In this document: one piece after another, positions 1 through 6,051 of the stretch
Layout: each line of letters begins with the position of its first letter
Position numbering within the stretch: the stretch's first letter is position 1
Origin: Giesbergeria sp.
Lineage (GTDB): Bacteria; Pseudomonadota; Gammaproteobacteria; Burkholderiales; Burkholderiaceae_C
Direction of reading: 5' to 3'
Assembly: GCA_030690515.1 (NCBI GenBank)
Contig: JAUYGP010000508.1
Coordinates: 1 to 14,931 of the forward strand
Length of the DNA: 14,931 nt
The notes under the pieces: generated by a model
What the model was told of the DNA's origin: nothing
What the model saw: only the letters and a program-made list of their open reading frames with translations
Database searches by the model: none
Program-made: the position numbers and the translations under genes

Positions 1-648
1 CGCACGCCGCTGACCGTGTTGCGCGGCGAGATCGAAGCGCTGATCGACGGCGTGAGGCCGCTGCAGCCGCAAGCCATCGTGTCGCTGTACGAAGACGCCT
101 TGCGTCTGGGAAAATTGGTCGATGACCTGCACCTGCTGGCCATGTCGGATCTGCAGTCGCTGCCTTGCAGTTTTGGCGACTTGGACGCACTGGACCTGGT
201 TCAGCGCGTGGTGGCGCGTTTTGAACCGCGCGCGGCCGCCAAGGGGCTGACACTGGGTTTTGAGCAGGGGCCGTTGACCGCGCTGTCGGTTTGCTGGGAT
301 CGTGCGCGCATCGAGCAGCTGCTGGGCAATGTGCTGGAGAACAGCCTGCGCTATACCGATGCGCCGGGCCGCATCGTTCTGGTGCTGAAAAGCCAAGGCG
401 ATAGGGTGACCCTGGATATCGAAGACAGCGCGCCCGGCGTGCCCGCAGCCGACTTGTCGCGCCTGTTCGAGCCACTGTACCGGGCCGATTCAGCCCGCAG
501 CCGGCATCAGGGTGGCAGCGGCCTCGGGTTGGCCATCTGCGATGCAATCGCACGCAGCCACGGCGGTCGAATCGGCGCGGCGCTCTCCTTGCTCGGCGGG
601 TTGCACCTTCACATCGAACTGCCAGCCACTGGCACCTTGGCGCCATGA
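1..648 (+). CDS. baeS: BaeS-type sensor histidine kinase, C-terminal part (5' end outside window)
   Basis: Inner-membrane sensor kinase that would phosphorylate the BaeR-type regulator encoded next. Reading is open from base 1. The first residues, RTPLTVLRGEIEAL, are the end of the HisKA dimerisation helix. The phospho-accepting His should lie about three residues upstream, outside the window. Visible ATPase parts, numbered from the first codon: N box LENSLRYTD (Asn near 114), G1 box DSAPGV (Asp near 142) and G2 box GGSGLGLAI (from about 171). The wording LVDDLHLLAMSD, LENSLRYTD and ADSARSRHQGGSGLGLAI closely follows E. coli BaeS as I remember it. The stop codon overlaps the ATG of the regulator (ATGA, bases 645-648), so the two are translationally coupled. 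The sensor and membrane parts are not visible, so the stimulus cannot be inferred. Confidence 0.9.
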   Translation, partial: RTPLTVLRGEIEALIDGVRPLQPQAIVSLYEDALRLGKLVDDLHLLAMSDLQSLPCSFGDLDALDLVQRVVARFEPRAAAKGLTLGFEQGPLTALSVCWDRARIEQLLGNVLENSLRYTDAPGRIVLVLKSQGDRVTLDIEDSAPGVPAADLSRLFEPLYRADSARSRHQGGSGLGLAICDAIARSHGGRIGAALSLLGGLHLHIELPATGTLAP

Positions 649-1325
649 CCGAACCCAGACATGTGCTGGTTGTCGAAGACGACGCCAAGATCGCACAGTT
701 GTTGCTCGACTACCTGCGCAGCGACGGCTTCGCCGCCAGCGCCGTCGCTGATGGAAACCTGGCGCTCGCACAGATCGAACGCACGCCCCCGGCGGTGGTC
801 ATCCTGGACCTGATGCTGCCCGGCCTGGACGGCATCGGCGTGTGCCGCGCCGTGCGGCAGTTCAGCGACGTACCGATCCTGATGCTCACGGCACGCGTCG
901 ATGAAGTGGACCGCTTGCTGGGTCTGGACACCGGTGCTGACGACTACGTGTGCAAACCCTTCAGCCCGAGGGAGATCGTGGCTCGGGTGAGGGCGCTGGT
1001 GCGCCGAAGCGACGGGCGCGTCAGCGTTTCGCCGCAAGCCTGGGTCGTGGACGACGCAGGCCTGCGCATCTCGTGGCGCGGTCAATGGCTGTCACTGACA
1101 CCGCTGGAGTTCCGCATGCTGCGTCTGCTTCTGAGCCGGCCGGGCCGTGTGTTCGCGCGTGCGCAGCTGCTTGACAGCGTGCATGCCGATCTGCGCGATG
1201 TGAGCGATCGCGCCATCGACAGCCATGTCAAAAACCTGCGTCGGAAAATCGAGACGGCGGAGCCTGGCAGCAATTGCATCGCATCGGTCTACGGGGTGGG
1301 ATACCGCTTCGATGCGCCGGATTGA
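645..1325 (+). CDS. baeR: BaeR-type response regulator, OmpR/PhoB family
   Basis: DNA-binding regulator of 226 residues. The receiver domain covers about residues 6-120, with acidic pocket E11/D12/D13, phospho-acceptor D55 (ILDLMLPG), conserved T82 and K104 (CKPFSP). The winged-helix domain covers about 127-222 and ends in the typical RAIDSHVKNLRRKIE recognition helix and YGVGYRF wing. The stretches RFSD/QFSD, EVDRLLGL, GADDYVCKP and SWRGQWLSLTPLEFR point to the BaeR subgroup rather than PhoB or OmpR. In E. coli, BaeSR answers envelope damage and controls efflux pumps and spy. The targets here are unknown, but an 11-bp-phased site downstream of this gene makes the CotH-like gene a likely one. 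The start is fixed by the 4-base overlap with the kinase gene. Confidence 0.93.
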   Translation: MTEPRHVLVVEDDAKIAQLLLDYLRSDGFAASAVADGNLALAQIERTPPAVVILDLMLPGLDGIGVCRAVRQFSDVPILMLTARVDEVDRLLGLDTGADDYVCKPFSPREIVARVRALVRRSDGRVSVSPQAWVVDDAGLRISWRGQWLSLTPLEFRMLRLLLSRPGRVFARAQLLDSVHADLRDVSDRAIDSHVKNLRRKIETAEPGSNCIASVYGVGYRFDAPD

Positions 1326-1671
1326 GGTGCGTCGTCTATCGGATACATCGCGTCTGCTGAGGCGGACAACACAGCGGTAGGCGTATAGGCGGCAGTTCGC
1401 CTTCGATCCTGCTGCGGCTGGGGTGGTCTTGACCGCGTCGAGTCCGGGCGAGCCAGAGTCTCCACACTTACTCCACATTTGCTCATCACACTCTGAAGTG
1501 TCCGCAAGGGGGATTCGCCCATGGGGCGGAGATTTCTGGCAACGCGCACGTTGCTTCGGGCGCGCCTGTGCGAATGCGATCTCGTCGGGGTCGGCGAATG
1601 ATCAACTCGCATGGGGCCGTTGCGATGTGCGCAGTGCATCCGATTCACATGACCACGAAGCGAGAGTAGCA
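1326..1671 (+). other. 346-base leader between baeR and the CotH-like gene
   Basis: No convincing gene lies here. The frame of the downstream gene is open back to a GTG at 1423, but the 83 extra codons would put an unrelated sequence in front of a good lipoprotein signal. The region holds the 11-bp-phased element at 1460-1492 and a perfect 6-bp dyad with a 4-base loop (GCAACG-CGCA-CGTTGC, 1539-1554). A weak AGGCG/CGCCT dyad at 1387-1402 has no T-tract, so I do not call it a terminator. No strong -35/-10 pair could be picked. A long 5' leader or a promoter roughly between 1500 and 1600 is likely. Confidence 0.6.
1460..1492 (+). promoter_or_regulatory. Candidate BaeR/OmpR-family binding site, three elements spaced 11 bp apart
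   Basis: CTCCACA starts at 1460 and again at 1471, and a looser CTCATCA starts at 1482. The spacing is exactly 11 bp each time. The first two 11-base units agree at 9 of 11 positions. OmpR/PhoB-family regulators bind as head-to-tail dimers to direct repeats of about one helical turn. The published E. coli BaeR consensus, as I recall it, contains CTCCAT followed by an AT-rich part. The site lies directly downstream of baeR and upstream of the CotH-like gene. Assignment to BaeR is inference. Confidence 0.5.
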
Positions 1672-3174
1672 ATGAAAAAGAAACTGACAGAAACGTCGAG
1701 GCAACGCATCGACGCCGCCAACCCGTCCGAGCACCGTCGCCGGCTTCTGCTGGCCATGGTTGGTGCGCTGGGCAGCAGCGCCCTTGTCGCGTGCGGGGGC
1801 GGCGGCAGTGAATCCGTGGACAGCGAGACCACCGACAGCGACAGTACCGACCCGTCTTCGAGCACCCCGACGGTCAACAGCGATGGCGTCACGCTGAGTG
1901 CGCTTGCCGACACGCCGCAATGGACCGCCGCGACGCACGGCAAGCTCGGCACCACCGCGCTGGCAGCCAACGTCGCCACGGTGTTCCCGAGCGACAAGGT
2001 TCGGCGCATCGACATCAAGATAGAGAACGCAAACTGGTTGCTGATGCGAAGCAATCTGGCCGTACTCGCCGCCACGCTCGGCAACTCACGCGACTTCACG
2101 TCGCTGGATGACCCGGTGACTGTCCCGTGTTCGGTGTGGTGCGACGGCATCGAGTGGTACAAGGTCGGCGTACGCTACAAGGGCAATTCCAGCCTCTACA
2201 ACGCCAACTCCGGCAAACTTCCCCTGAAGCTGAAGTTCAACGAATTCGAGGATGACTATCCGGCCATCACAGGGCAGCGTTTCTACGGCTTCAAGACGCT
2301 GCACCTGAAGAACGGATACCAGGATGCCTCCGCCCTGCGTGAGCATCTGGTCGACGACATCTTCCGGGATTGGGGGCTGGCAAGCTCGCACTCGGCCTTC
2401 TACCAGATCTATCTGGACGTCGGTGACGGCAGCGGGGCCCTGTACTGGGGCCTGTACACCCTCGTCGAGGACGTCGAAGATACCGTGCTCAAACTGCAGT
2501 TCACCGACGATGACGGCAATCTGTACAAACCCGACGATGATGCCGGAAGTTTCGCCACGGGCACCTTCGACACCGACGAACTGGCGCTCAAGACCAACGA
2601 GGAGGGGGCCACCTACGCCGACGTGCAGGCCCTCTACACGGCCATCAACAACACGGCAACCTACAACAGCAACCGCACGGCCTGGAAGGCAGCCCTGGAA
2701 GCGGTGTTCGACGTGCCGAAGTTCCTCCGTTGGCTGGCGGCCAACACCGTGATCCAGAACTGGGACAGCTACGGCGCGATGCCCCACAACTACTACTTGT
2801 ACGCCAATGCTGACAACGGTGGTCGGCTCGAGTGGCTGCCCTGGGACAACAATGAGGCGCTGAGCAGCAATCCACAGTGTCTGCCGCTGAACCTCGCTTC
2901 CAGCACGGCGTGGCCGTTGGTTTATTACATCGGTGGCGACAGCGATTATCGGACGCTGTATACGAGCTACGTCCGGGAGTTCGTCCGCTCGCACTTCGAC
3001 AGCAGCACACTTGGCGCCGTGATCGATGCCCGCGCTGCGTTGATTCGTAGCGCGGTCGCCAGCGAACGCAGCGGCTACACCTTCACCTCGGCGAGTGCGT
3101 TCACCAATGCGGTGGCTGCGCTCAAGATGCACATTGCGTCTCGCCAGCAAGCTGCATTGGCGTTTGCTGGCTGA
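1672..3174 (+). CDS. CotH-kinase-family exported lipoprotein
   Basis: A 500-residue protein. The start ATG at 1672 was chosen because it gives a classical lipoprotein signal: basic N-terminus, RRR, hydrophobic stretch and lipobox LVAC with Cys41. A low-complexity Gly/Ser/Asp/Thr linker follows (about 42-68). The body matches the CotH kinase family, which are atypical kinases first seen in Bacillus spore coats. Visible elements are VGVRYKGNSS (168-174), GLYTLVEDVED with E266, NLYKP with K286 (candidate nucleotide-binding Lys), NWDSYG with D365, HNYYLY, and LPWDNN with D392 (candidate catalytic and metal-binding Asp). As a lipoprotein it acts outside the cytoplasm, so the source of any phosphate donor is unclear. 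It stands alone downstream of baeSR in the same direction. Function in Gram-negative bacteria is little known; the substrate cannot be inferred. Confidence 0.85.
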   Translation: MKKKLTETSRQRIDAANPSEHRRRLLLAMVGALGSSALVACGGGGSESVDSETTDSDSTDPSSSTPTVNSDGVTLSALADTPQWTAATHGKLGTTALAANVATVFPSDKVRRIDIKIENANWLLMRSNLAVLAATLGNSRDFTSLDDPVTVPCSVWCDGIEWYKVGVRYKGNSSLYNANSGKLPLKLKFNEFEDDYPAITGQRFYGFKTLHLKNGYQDASALREHLVDDIFRDWGLASSHSAFYQIYLDVGDGSGALYWGLYTLVEDVEDTVLKLQFTDDDGNLYKPDDDAGSFATGTFDTDELALKTNEEGATYADVQALYTAINNTATYNSNRTAWKAALEAVFDVPKFLRWLAANTVIQNWDSYGAMPHNYYLYANADNGGRLEWLPWDNNEALSSNPQCLPLNLASSTAWPLVYYIGGDSDYRTLYTSYVREFVRSHFDSSTLGAVIDARAALIRSAVASERSGYTFTSASAFTNAVAALKMHIASRQQAALAFAG

Positions 3175-3339
3175 GCCGAGCACGAAGCGTTGCCCGAGGG
3201 TCCAAGCAAGGTCAGCGCACTGGTGGGGCACAGGCCTTGCTGTCTTGCTGAAGCCCCGTCATCAATACATCGGCCGCAAAGCCCAGGTTTGGGTGCAAGA
3301 GCCCCTGCGTTCCTTGGTGCAGCCACTGGCCGGACGCCT

Positions 3340-4074
3340 TCAGGGCAGCTCCGCATTCCCCATGCGCCCCAGAATGGTGCGCGTGCGCCCGGACAGATAG
3401 GCCGAGTTGGGCATTTTCTCGAAGCGCTTGGGGGCAGGCAGCATCACGGCCAGGCGGGCGGCTTCGTGCGGGGCAAGCTGGGCGGCGTTTTTGCGGAAGT
3501 AGTGCCGGGCGGCAGCTTCGGCGCCGAAGATGCCGTTGCCCCATTCCACGTTGTTGAGGTAGATCTCCAGGATGCGCTCCTTGGAGAGGAACTGCTCCAG
3601 CGCCAGCGTGAGTACAAACTCCTGCCCCTTGCGCACCAGGGTACGTTCGCCCGAGAGCAGCAGGTTCTTGGCCAGTTGCTGGGTGATGGTGGAGCCGCCC
3701 CGAATCTTGGGGGCGCGCACCGGTTTGTCGGGGGTGCGGGCCTGGGCTTTGGTAATTTGTGCCTCGGCCTTGGCGTTGCGCTCCCAGGCTTTTTCGATGG
3801 CGTTCCAGTCCACGCCTTCGTGGTTGACGAAACCGTCGTCCTCCGACGCGATCACGGCGCGTTTGAGGTGACTGCTGATCTGTGCGTAGGGCACCCACTG
3901 CTGGCGCCAGCGCAGGGTGTCGTCACCTGCGATCTGGGCCCAGGCTTCAGAGCGCTGGAAGGTGGTGGATTCGGGGTTGACCACCGCCATCGTGGCTATG
4001 CGCAGCACAAAGAACAGTTCCAGGGCGAGCGCCGCAAACGCGACGAGGCCGATCCAGCGCAGCAAGGCTTTCAT
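3340..4074 (-). CDS. mtgA: Monofunctional biosynthetic peptidoglycan transglycosylase
   Basis: Glycosyltransferase family 51 enzyme, 244 residues, polymerising lipid II into glycan strands at the outer face of the inner membrane. One N-terminal membrane anchor covers about residues 7-31. GT51 motifs are present in order: motif 1 ASEDDGFVNHEG with catalytic E78, motif 2 RGGSTITQQLAKNLLL (125-140), motif 3 RKGQEFVLTLALEQFLSKERILEIYLN split over the usual positions, and NVEWGNGIFGAEAAARHYF. Compared with E. coli MtgA there is a basic, Lys/Ala-rich insertion of roughly 15-20 residues between motifs 1 and 2 (about 99-121). There is no transpeptidase domain. The gene begins 15 bases after the aroE stop, so it is probably the last gene of the TonB-aroE-mtgA operon. 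No Shine-Dalgarno is evident. Confidence 0.95.
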   Translation of the reverse strand: MKALLRWIGLVAFAALALELFFVLRIATMAVVNPESTTFQRSEAWAQIAGDDTLRWRQQWVPYAQISSHLKRAVIASEDDGFVNHEGVDWNAIEKAWERNAKAEAQITKAQARTPDKPVRAPKIRGGSTITQQLAKNLLLSGERTLVRKGQEFVLTLALEQFLSKERILEIYLNNVEWGNGIFGAEAAARHYFRKNAAQLAPHEAARLAVMLPAPKRFEKMPNSAYLSGRTRTILGRMGNAELP

Positions 4075-4089
4075 GCGTGTGGGTGCGCG

Positions 4090-4941
4090 TTAGGGTGTGG
4101 GCGCGGCCATCAGTGTGCGCAGTTCGGCCAACACCTGGCCGCCCGGTGGGCGCACGCCGCGCCAGACCAGAAAAGCCTCGGCCGCCTGTTCCACCAGCAT
4201 GCCCAGGCCATCGCGCGCGTGCGCGCCGTGCTGCGTGGCCCAGTCCAGAAAGCCCTGCGCGGCGGGGCCGTACATCATGTCGTAGGCCAGGCTGCCGGGG
4301 CGCAACACGCTTGCGGGCACAGGCACTTCGCCGCCCGCCAGGCTGCTGGCTGTGGCGTTAATAATAATATCGAAATTGGCCTCTAGCGCCTGTGTGGATT
4401 GCGCAAGCAGCTCTGTTTTTTGTAGCAGTGCAAGCGGTGCATGGCTTTGTGTCAGCGCCTGTGCGCGGGCCGGGGTGCGGTTGGCCACCGTGATGCTGCG
4501 CGGCCCCGCAGCCAGCAGCGGGCCCAGGGCACCGGCGGCGGCGCCGCCCGCGCCGATGAGCAGCACATCGCGCCCGGCAAGGCGTATGTCTGCGTTGCGC
4601 TCGATGTCGGCCACCAGGCCCAGGCCGTCGGTGTTGTCGGCGTGGATGGCGCCGTCCTTGAAGGTGAGGGTGTTGGCGGCGCCGGCCAGTTGCACGCGCT
4701 CGCTGCGGTGCGTGGCGGCCTGCGCAGCTTCGAGCTTGAAGGGCACGGTGATGTTGCAGCCCCGGCCTCCGGCGGCGGCGAAGGCGTGCAGCGCCTGGGC
4801 AAAGCCGTCCAGCGGCACCAGGCGGCGTTCGTAGTGCAGCGCCTGGCTGGTCAGCTCGGCAAAGCGGGCATGGATCCAGGGCGAGCGGCTGTGCTCCACC
4901 GGGTTGCCCATCACGCAATACTGGTCGGGTGTGGCCGTCAT
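4090..4941 (-). CDS. aroE: Shikimate dehydrogenase (NADP+)
   Basis: Converts 3-dehydroshikimate to shikimate with NADPH, the fourth step of the chorismate pathway; cytoplasmic. It has 283 residues, the usual length for AroE. Substrate site: NPVEHSRSP (13-21), NITVPFK with catalytic K69, N90 and DNTDG with D105. Nucleotide fold: GAGGAA (130-135) and NRT (154-156), the NADP-binding Arg/Thr pattern. FDIIINATASSL and the C-terminal DGLGMLVEQAAEAF are also family-typical. Residues 174-190 (QKTELLAQSTQALEANF) come from an interspersed repeat read in frame. They lie in a surface segment just before the conserved INATASSL strand. The ATG overlaps the stop of the TonB-family gene by 4 bases (ATGA), indicating translational coupling. 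Confidence 0.96.
   Translation of the reverse strand: MTATPDQYCVMGNPVEHSRSPWIHARFAELTSQALHYERRLVPLDGFAQALHAFAAAGGRGCNITVPFKLEAAQAATHRSERVQLAGAANTLTFKDGAIHADNTDGLGLVADIERNADIRLAGRDVLLIGAGGAAAGALGPLLAAGPRSITVANRTPARAQALTQSHAPLALLQKTELLAQSTQALEANFDIIINATASSLAGGEVPVPASVLRPGSLAYDMMYGPAAQGFLDWATQHGAHARDGLGMLVEQAAEAFLVWRGVRPPGGQVLAELRTLMAAPTP
4371..4422 (-). repeat. Interspersed Comamonadaceae-type repeat inside aroE
   Basis: Read on the minus strand, it begins CAAAAAACAGAGCTGC, continues through TTGCGC, and ends AGGCGCTAGAGGCCAATTT. I recognise this as the short repeat found many times in Comamonadaceae genomes, usually between genes (from memory, not a search). It aligns without gaps to 6955-7006 at 35 of 52 positions, counted by hand. 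It shares the AGAGCTGC core with 8201-8243. Here it is translated in frame as AroE residues 174-190, with no stop codon and no frameshift. It stands in a locally AT-richer patch. Confidence 0.65.
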
Positions 4942-5792
4942 CGCACTGTGGTTTCCAGGGTCTGGTCGCGGGTGAACTTGAAACGCGAGACCACGGCGAT
5001 CTGGTCGGCCTTTTTACGCATGTCGGCACCGAACGGGCCAAAAGGGCCCGAGGCCATGGCGATGGCTTCGGCCTGGCGGTCGAGTCGACGGTTGCCCGAT
5101 CCCTGCACGATTTCGGTGGCCAGCACCCGGCCGTCGTGGTTGACGGTAACGATCATCACCAGCTCGCCATAGAGCTTCTGGCCGCCGTATTCGGGGAAGT
5201 TGACGGTGCCCTTGTCCTCCACCTTGCGGCGCAAGGCGTCGTAGTACACGGCATACACCTCCTCGCGGGTCGCTGGGCTGATGTAGCGCTTCTTGGGGCG
5301 GGCGTTTTCTTCGTTGATGCGCTTTTCGATCTCGGCCAGGATCTTCACGAGCTGGCGGTGCCGTTCTTCCTGCGCGGTCTGTGCGGCATTCTGGCTGGGC
5401 TTGCGCGGATCGGGCGCGGGCAGGGTGGCAATTTGCTTGCGCAGTTGGGCGAGCAGCTGGGTTTGCTCCTCGAGCATGGCGTCGGTCTTGCGCTGGATTT
5501 CCTCAAAGTCGTCGCCCACGCTGGTCAGGGCCGAGTAGGGCAGCGGGCTGGTGGCCCGGCCCTTCTCTGCATCGCCCCCGCCAGCCAGCGAAAACTGCGC
5601 AATGGCCTGGGCCTTGGTAGGCGCCTCGTTCGAGCGCGCATTGACCAGGATGACTTCGAGCGGCGTGTCCTGGAACACGCGGTTGAAACCCTCGGGGTCG
5701 ATGAAGCGCACGGACAGGATGGCCGCGTGCACGGCCACCGACACGCCCAGCGTGAGCTGTAGCGTGCTGAAGCGGGTGAAAGTATTTTTCAT
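4938..5792 (-). CDS. TonB-family periplasm-spanning protein with coiled-coil linker
   Basis: A 284-residue protein with one N-terminal membrane helix (about 11-32) carrying the SxxxH pattern of TonB anchors (S18, H22). In TonB this pattern couples to ExbB/ExbD. The middle part (about 95-180) is charged and predicted by eye to be helical or coiled coil (EEIQRKTDAMLEEQ, QLVKILAEIEKRINEEN) rather than the Pro-rich Glu/Lys linker of classical TonB. The C-terminal part (about 195-275) has the TonB pattern GELVMIVTVNHDGRV..ATEIVQGSGN, ending in a Phe-rich strand. The layout is a cross between TonB and TolA. No exbB, exbD or receptor gene is in the window, so the transported substrate or partner is unknown. 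It is the first gene of a unit with aroE and mtgA, downstream of the RNB nuclease terminator. Confidence 0.88.
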   Translation of the reverse strand: MKNTFTRFSTLQLTLGVSVAVHAAILSVRFIDPEGFNRVFQDTPLEVILVNARSNEAPTKAQAIAQFSLAGGGDAEKGRATSPLPYSALTSVGDDFEEIQRKTDAMLEEQTQLLAQLRKQIATLPAPDPRKPSQNAAQTAQEERHRQLVKILAEIEKRINEENARPKKRYISPATREEVYAVYYDALRRKVEDKGTVNFPEYGGQKLYGELVMIVTVNHDGRVLATEIVQGSGNRRLDRQAEAIAMASGPFGPFGADMRKKADQIAVVSRFKFTRDQTLETTVR

Positions 5793-5879
5793 CGCAGGTA
5801 TTGATCGCGCTACGTGCTACGAGTCATTTGCATTGCATGAAACGGGCGCGGCCCAGATCAGCTGCCCCCGCGCAAGGGC

Positions 5880-6040
5880 CGTCCCGCCGCGCTGGGGGCG
5901 TCCCCCTGCCCGCAGCGCGCAGCGCAGCGAGAGCGGGGGGAAGGAGCGCAGCGACACAGGGGGGGACTTCACTTCAGGGCAGCCCCAAAATGAAAAGCGG
6001 CCCCCTTTGGGGGCAGCGACCACACGGAGTGAGGGAGCGT
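5880..6040. repeat. GC-rich intergenic repeat with dyads
   Basis: This fills most of the gap between the RNB nuclease and the TonB-family gene. It has a GTCCCCCTG (5900-5908) / CAGGGGGGGAC (5957-5967) imperfect inverted repeat and a near-direct repeat GCAGCGACACA (5948-5958) / GCAGCGACCACA (6013-6024). It also has a G-tract-rich core and the perfect hairpin described as the terminator. The motif of a C/G hairpin followed by CAGCGACCACACGGAGTGAGGGAGCGTGG resembles a multicopy terminator-like element I remember from Acidovorax and relatives; copy number is not testable here. The promoter for the TonB-aroE-mtgA unit must lie to the left of or within it (5793-5990), but I cannot pick it out. Confidence 0.55.
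5987..6014 (-). terminator. Rho-independent terminator of the RNB nuclease gene
   Basis: On the minus strand, downstream of the nuclease stop, GCCCCC-AAA-GGGGGC forms a 6-bp stem with a 3-base loop. It can be extended by two pairs after one mismatch. TTTTCATTTT follows three bases later. The geometry is that of an intrinsic terminator and separates the nuclease transcript from the TonB-aroE-mtgA unit. Confidence 0.7.
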
Positions 6041-6051
6041 GGGGGTCATGT

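Noticed and set aside
1423..1671. Upstream extension of the CotH-like gene from GTG 1423 (83 more codons)
   Set aside because: It would bury the lipoprotein signal, runs across the phased regulatory repeats, and its residues look non-coding. ATG 1672 begins MKKK followed by a proper signal.
2086..3231. Long open frame antisense to the CotH-like gene (381 codons)
   Set aside because: It is a shadow caused by GC-biased third positions of the real gene. It has no recognisable domain and extends over the gene's 3' end.
3175..3339. Terminator between the convergent CotH-like and mtgA genes (AGCAAGG 3205 / CCTTGCT 3235)
   Set aside because: The 7-bp arms have a 23-base loop and no T-tract. No convincing terminator is seen in this gap.
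3190..4386. Long plus-strand open frame over mtgA and aroE
   Set aside because: It is the complement of two unmistakable enzymes, and the Gly/His/Gln-rich translation is typical of an antisense shadow.
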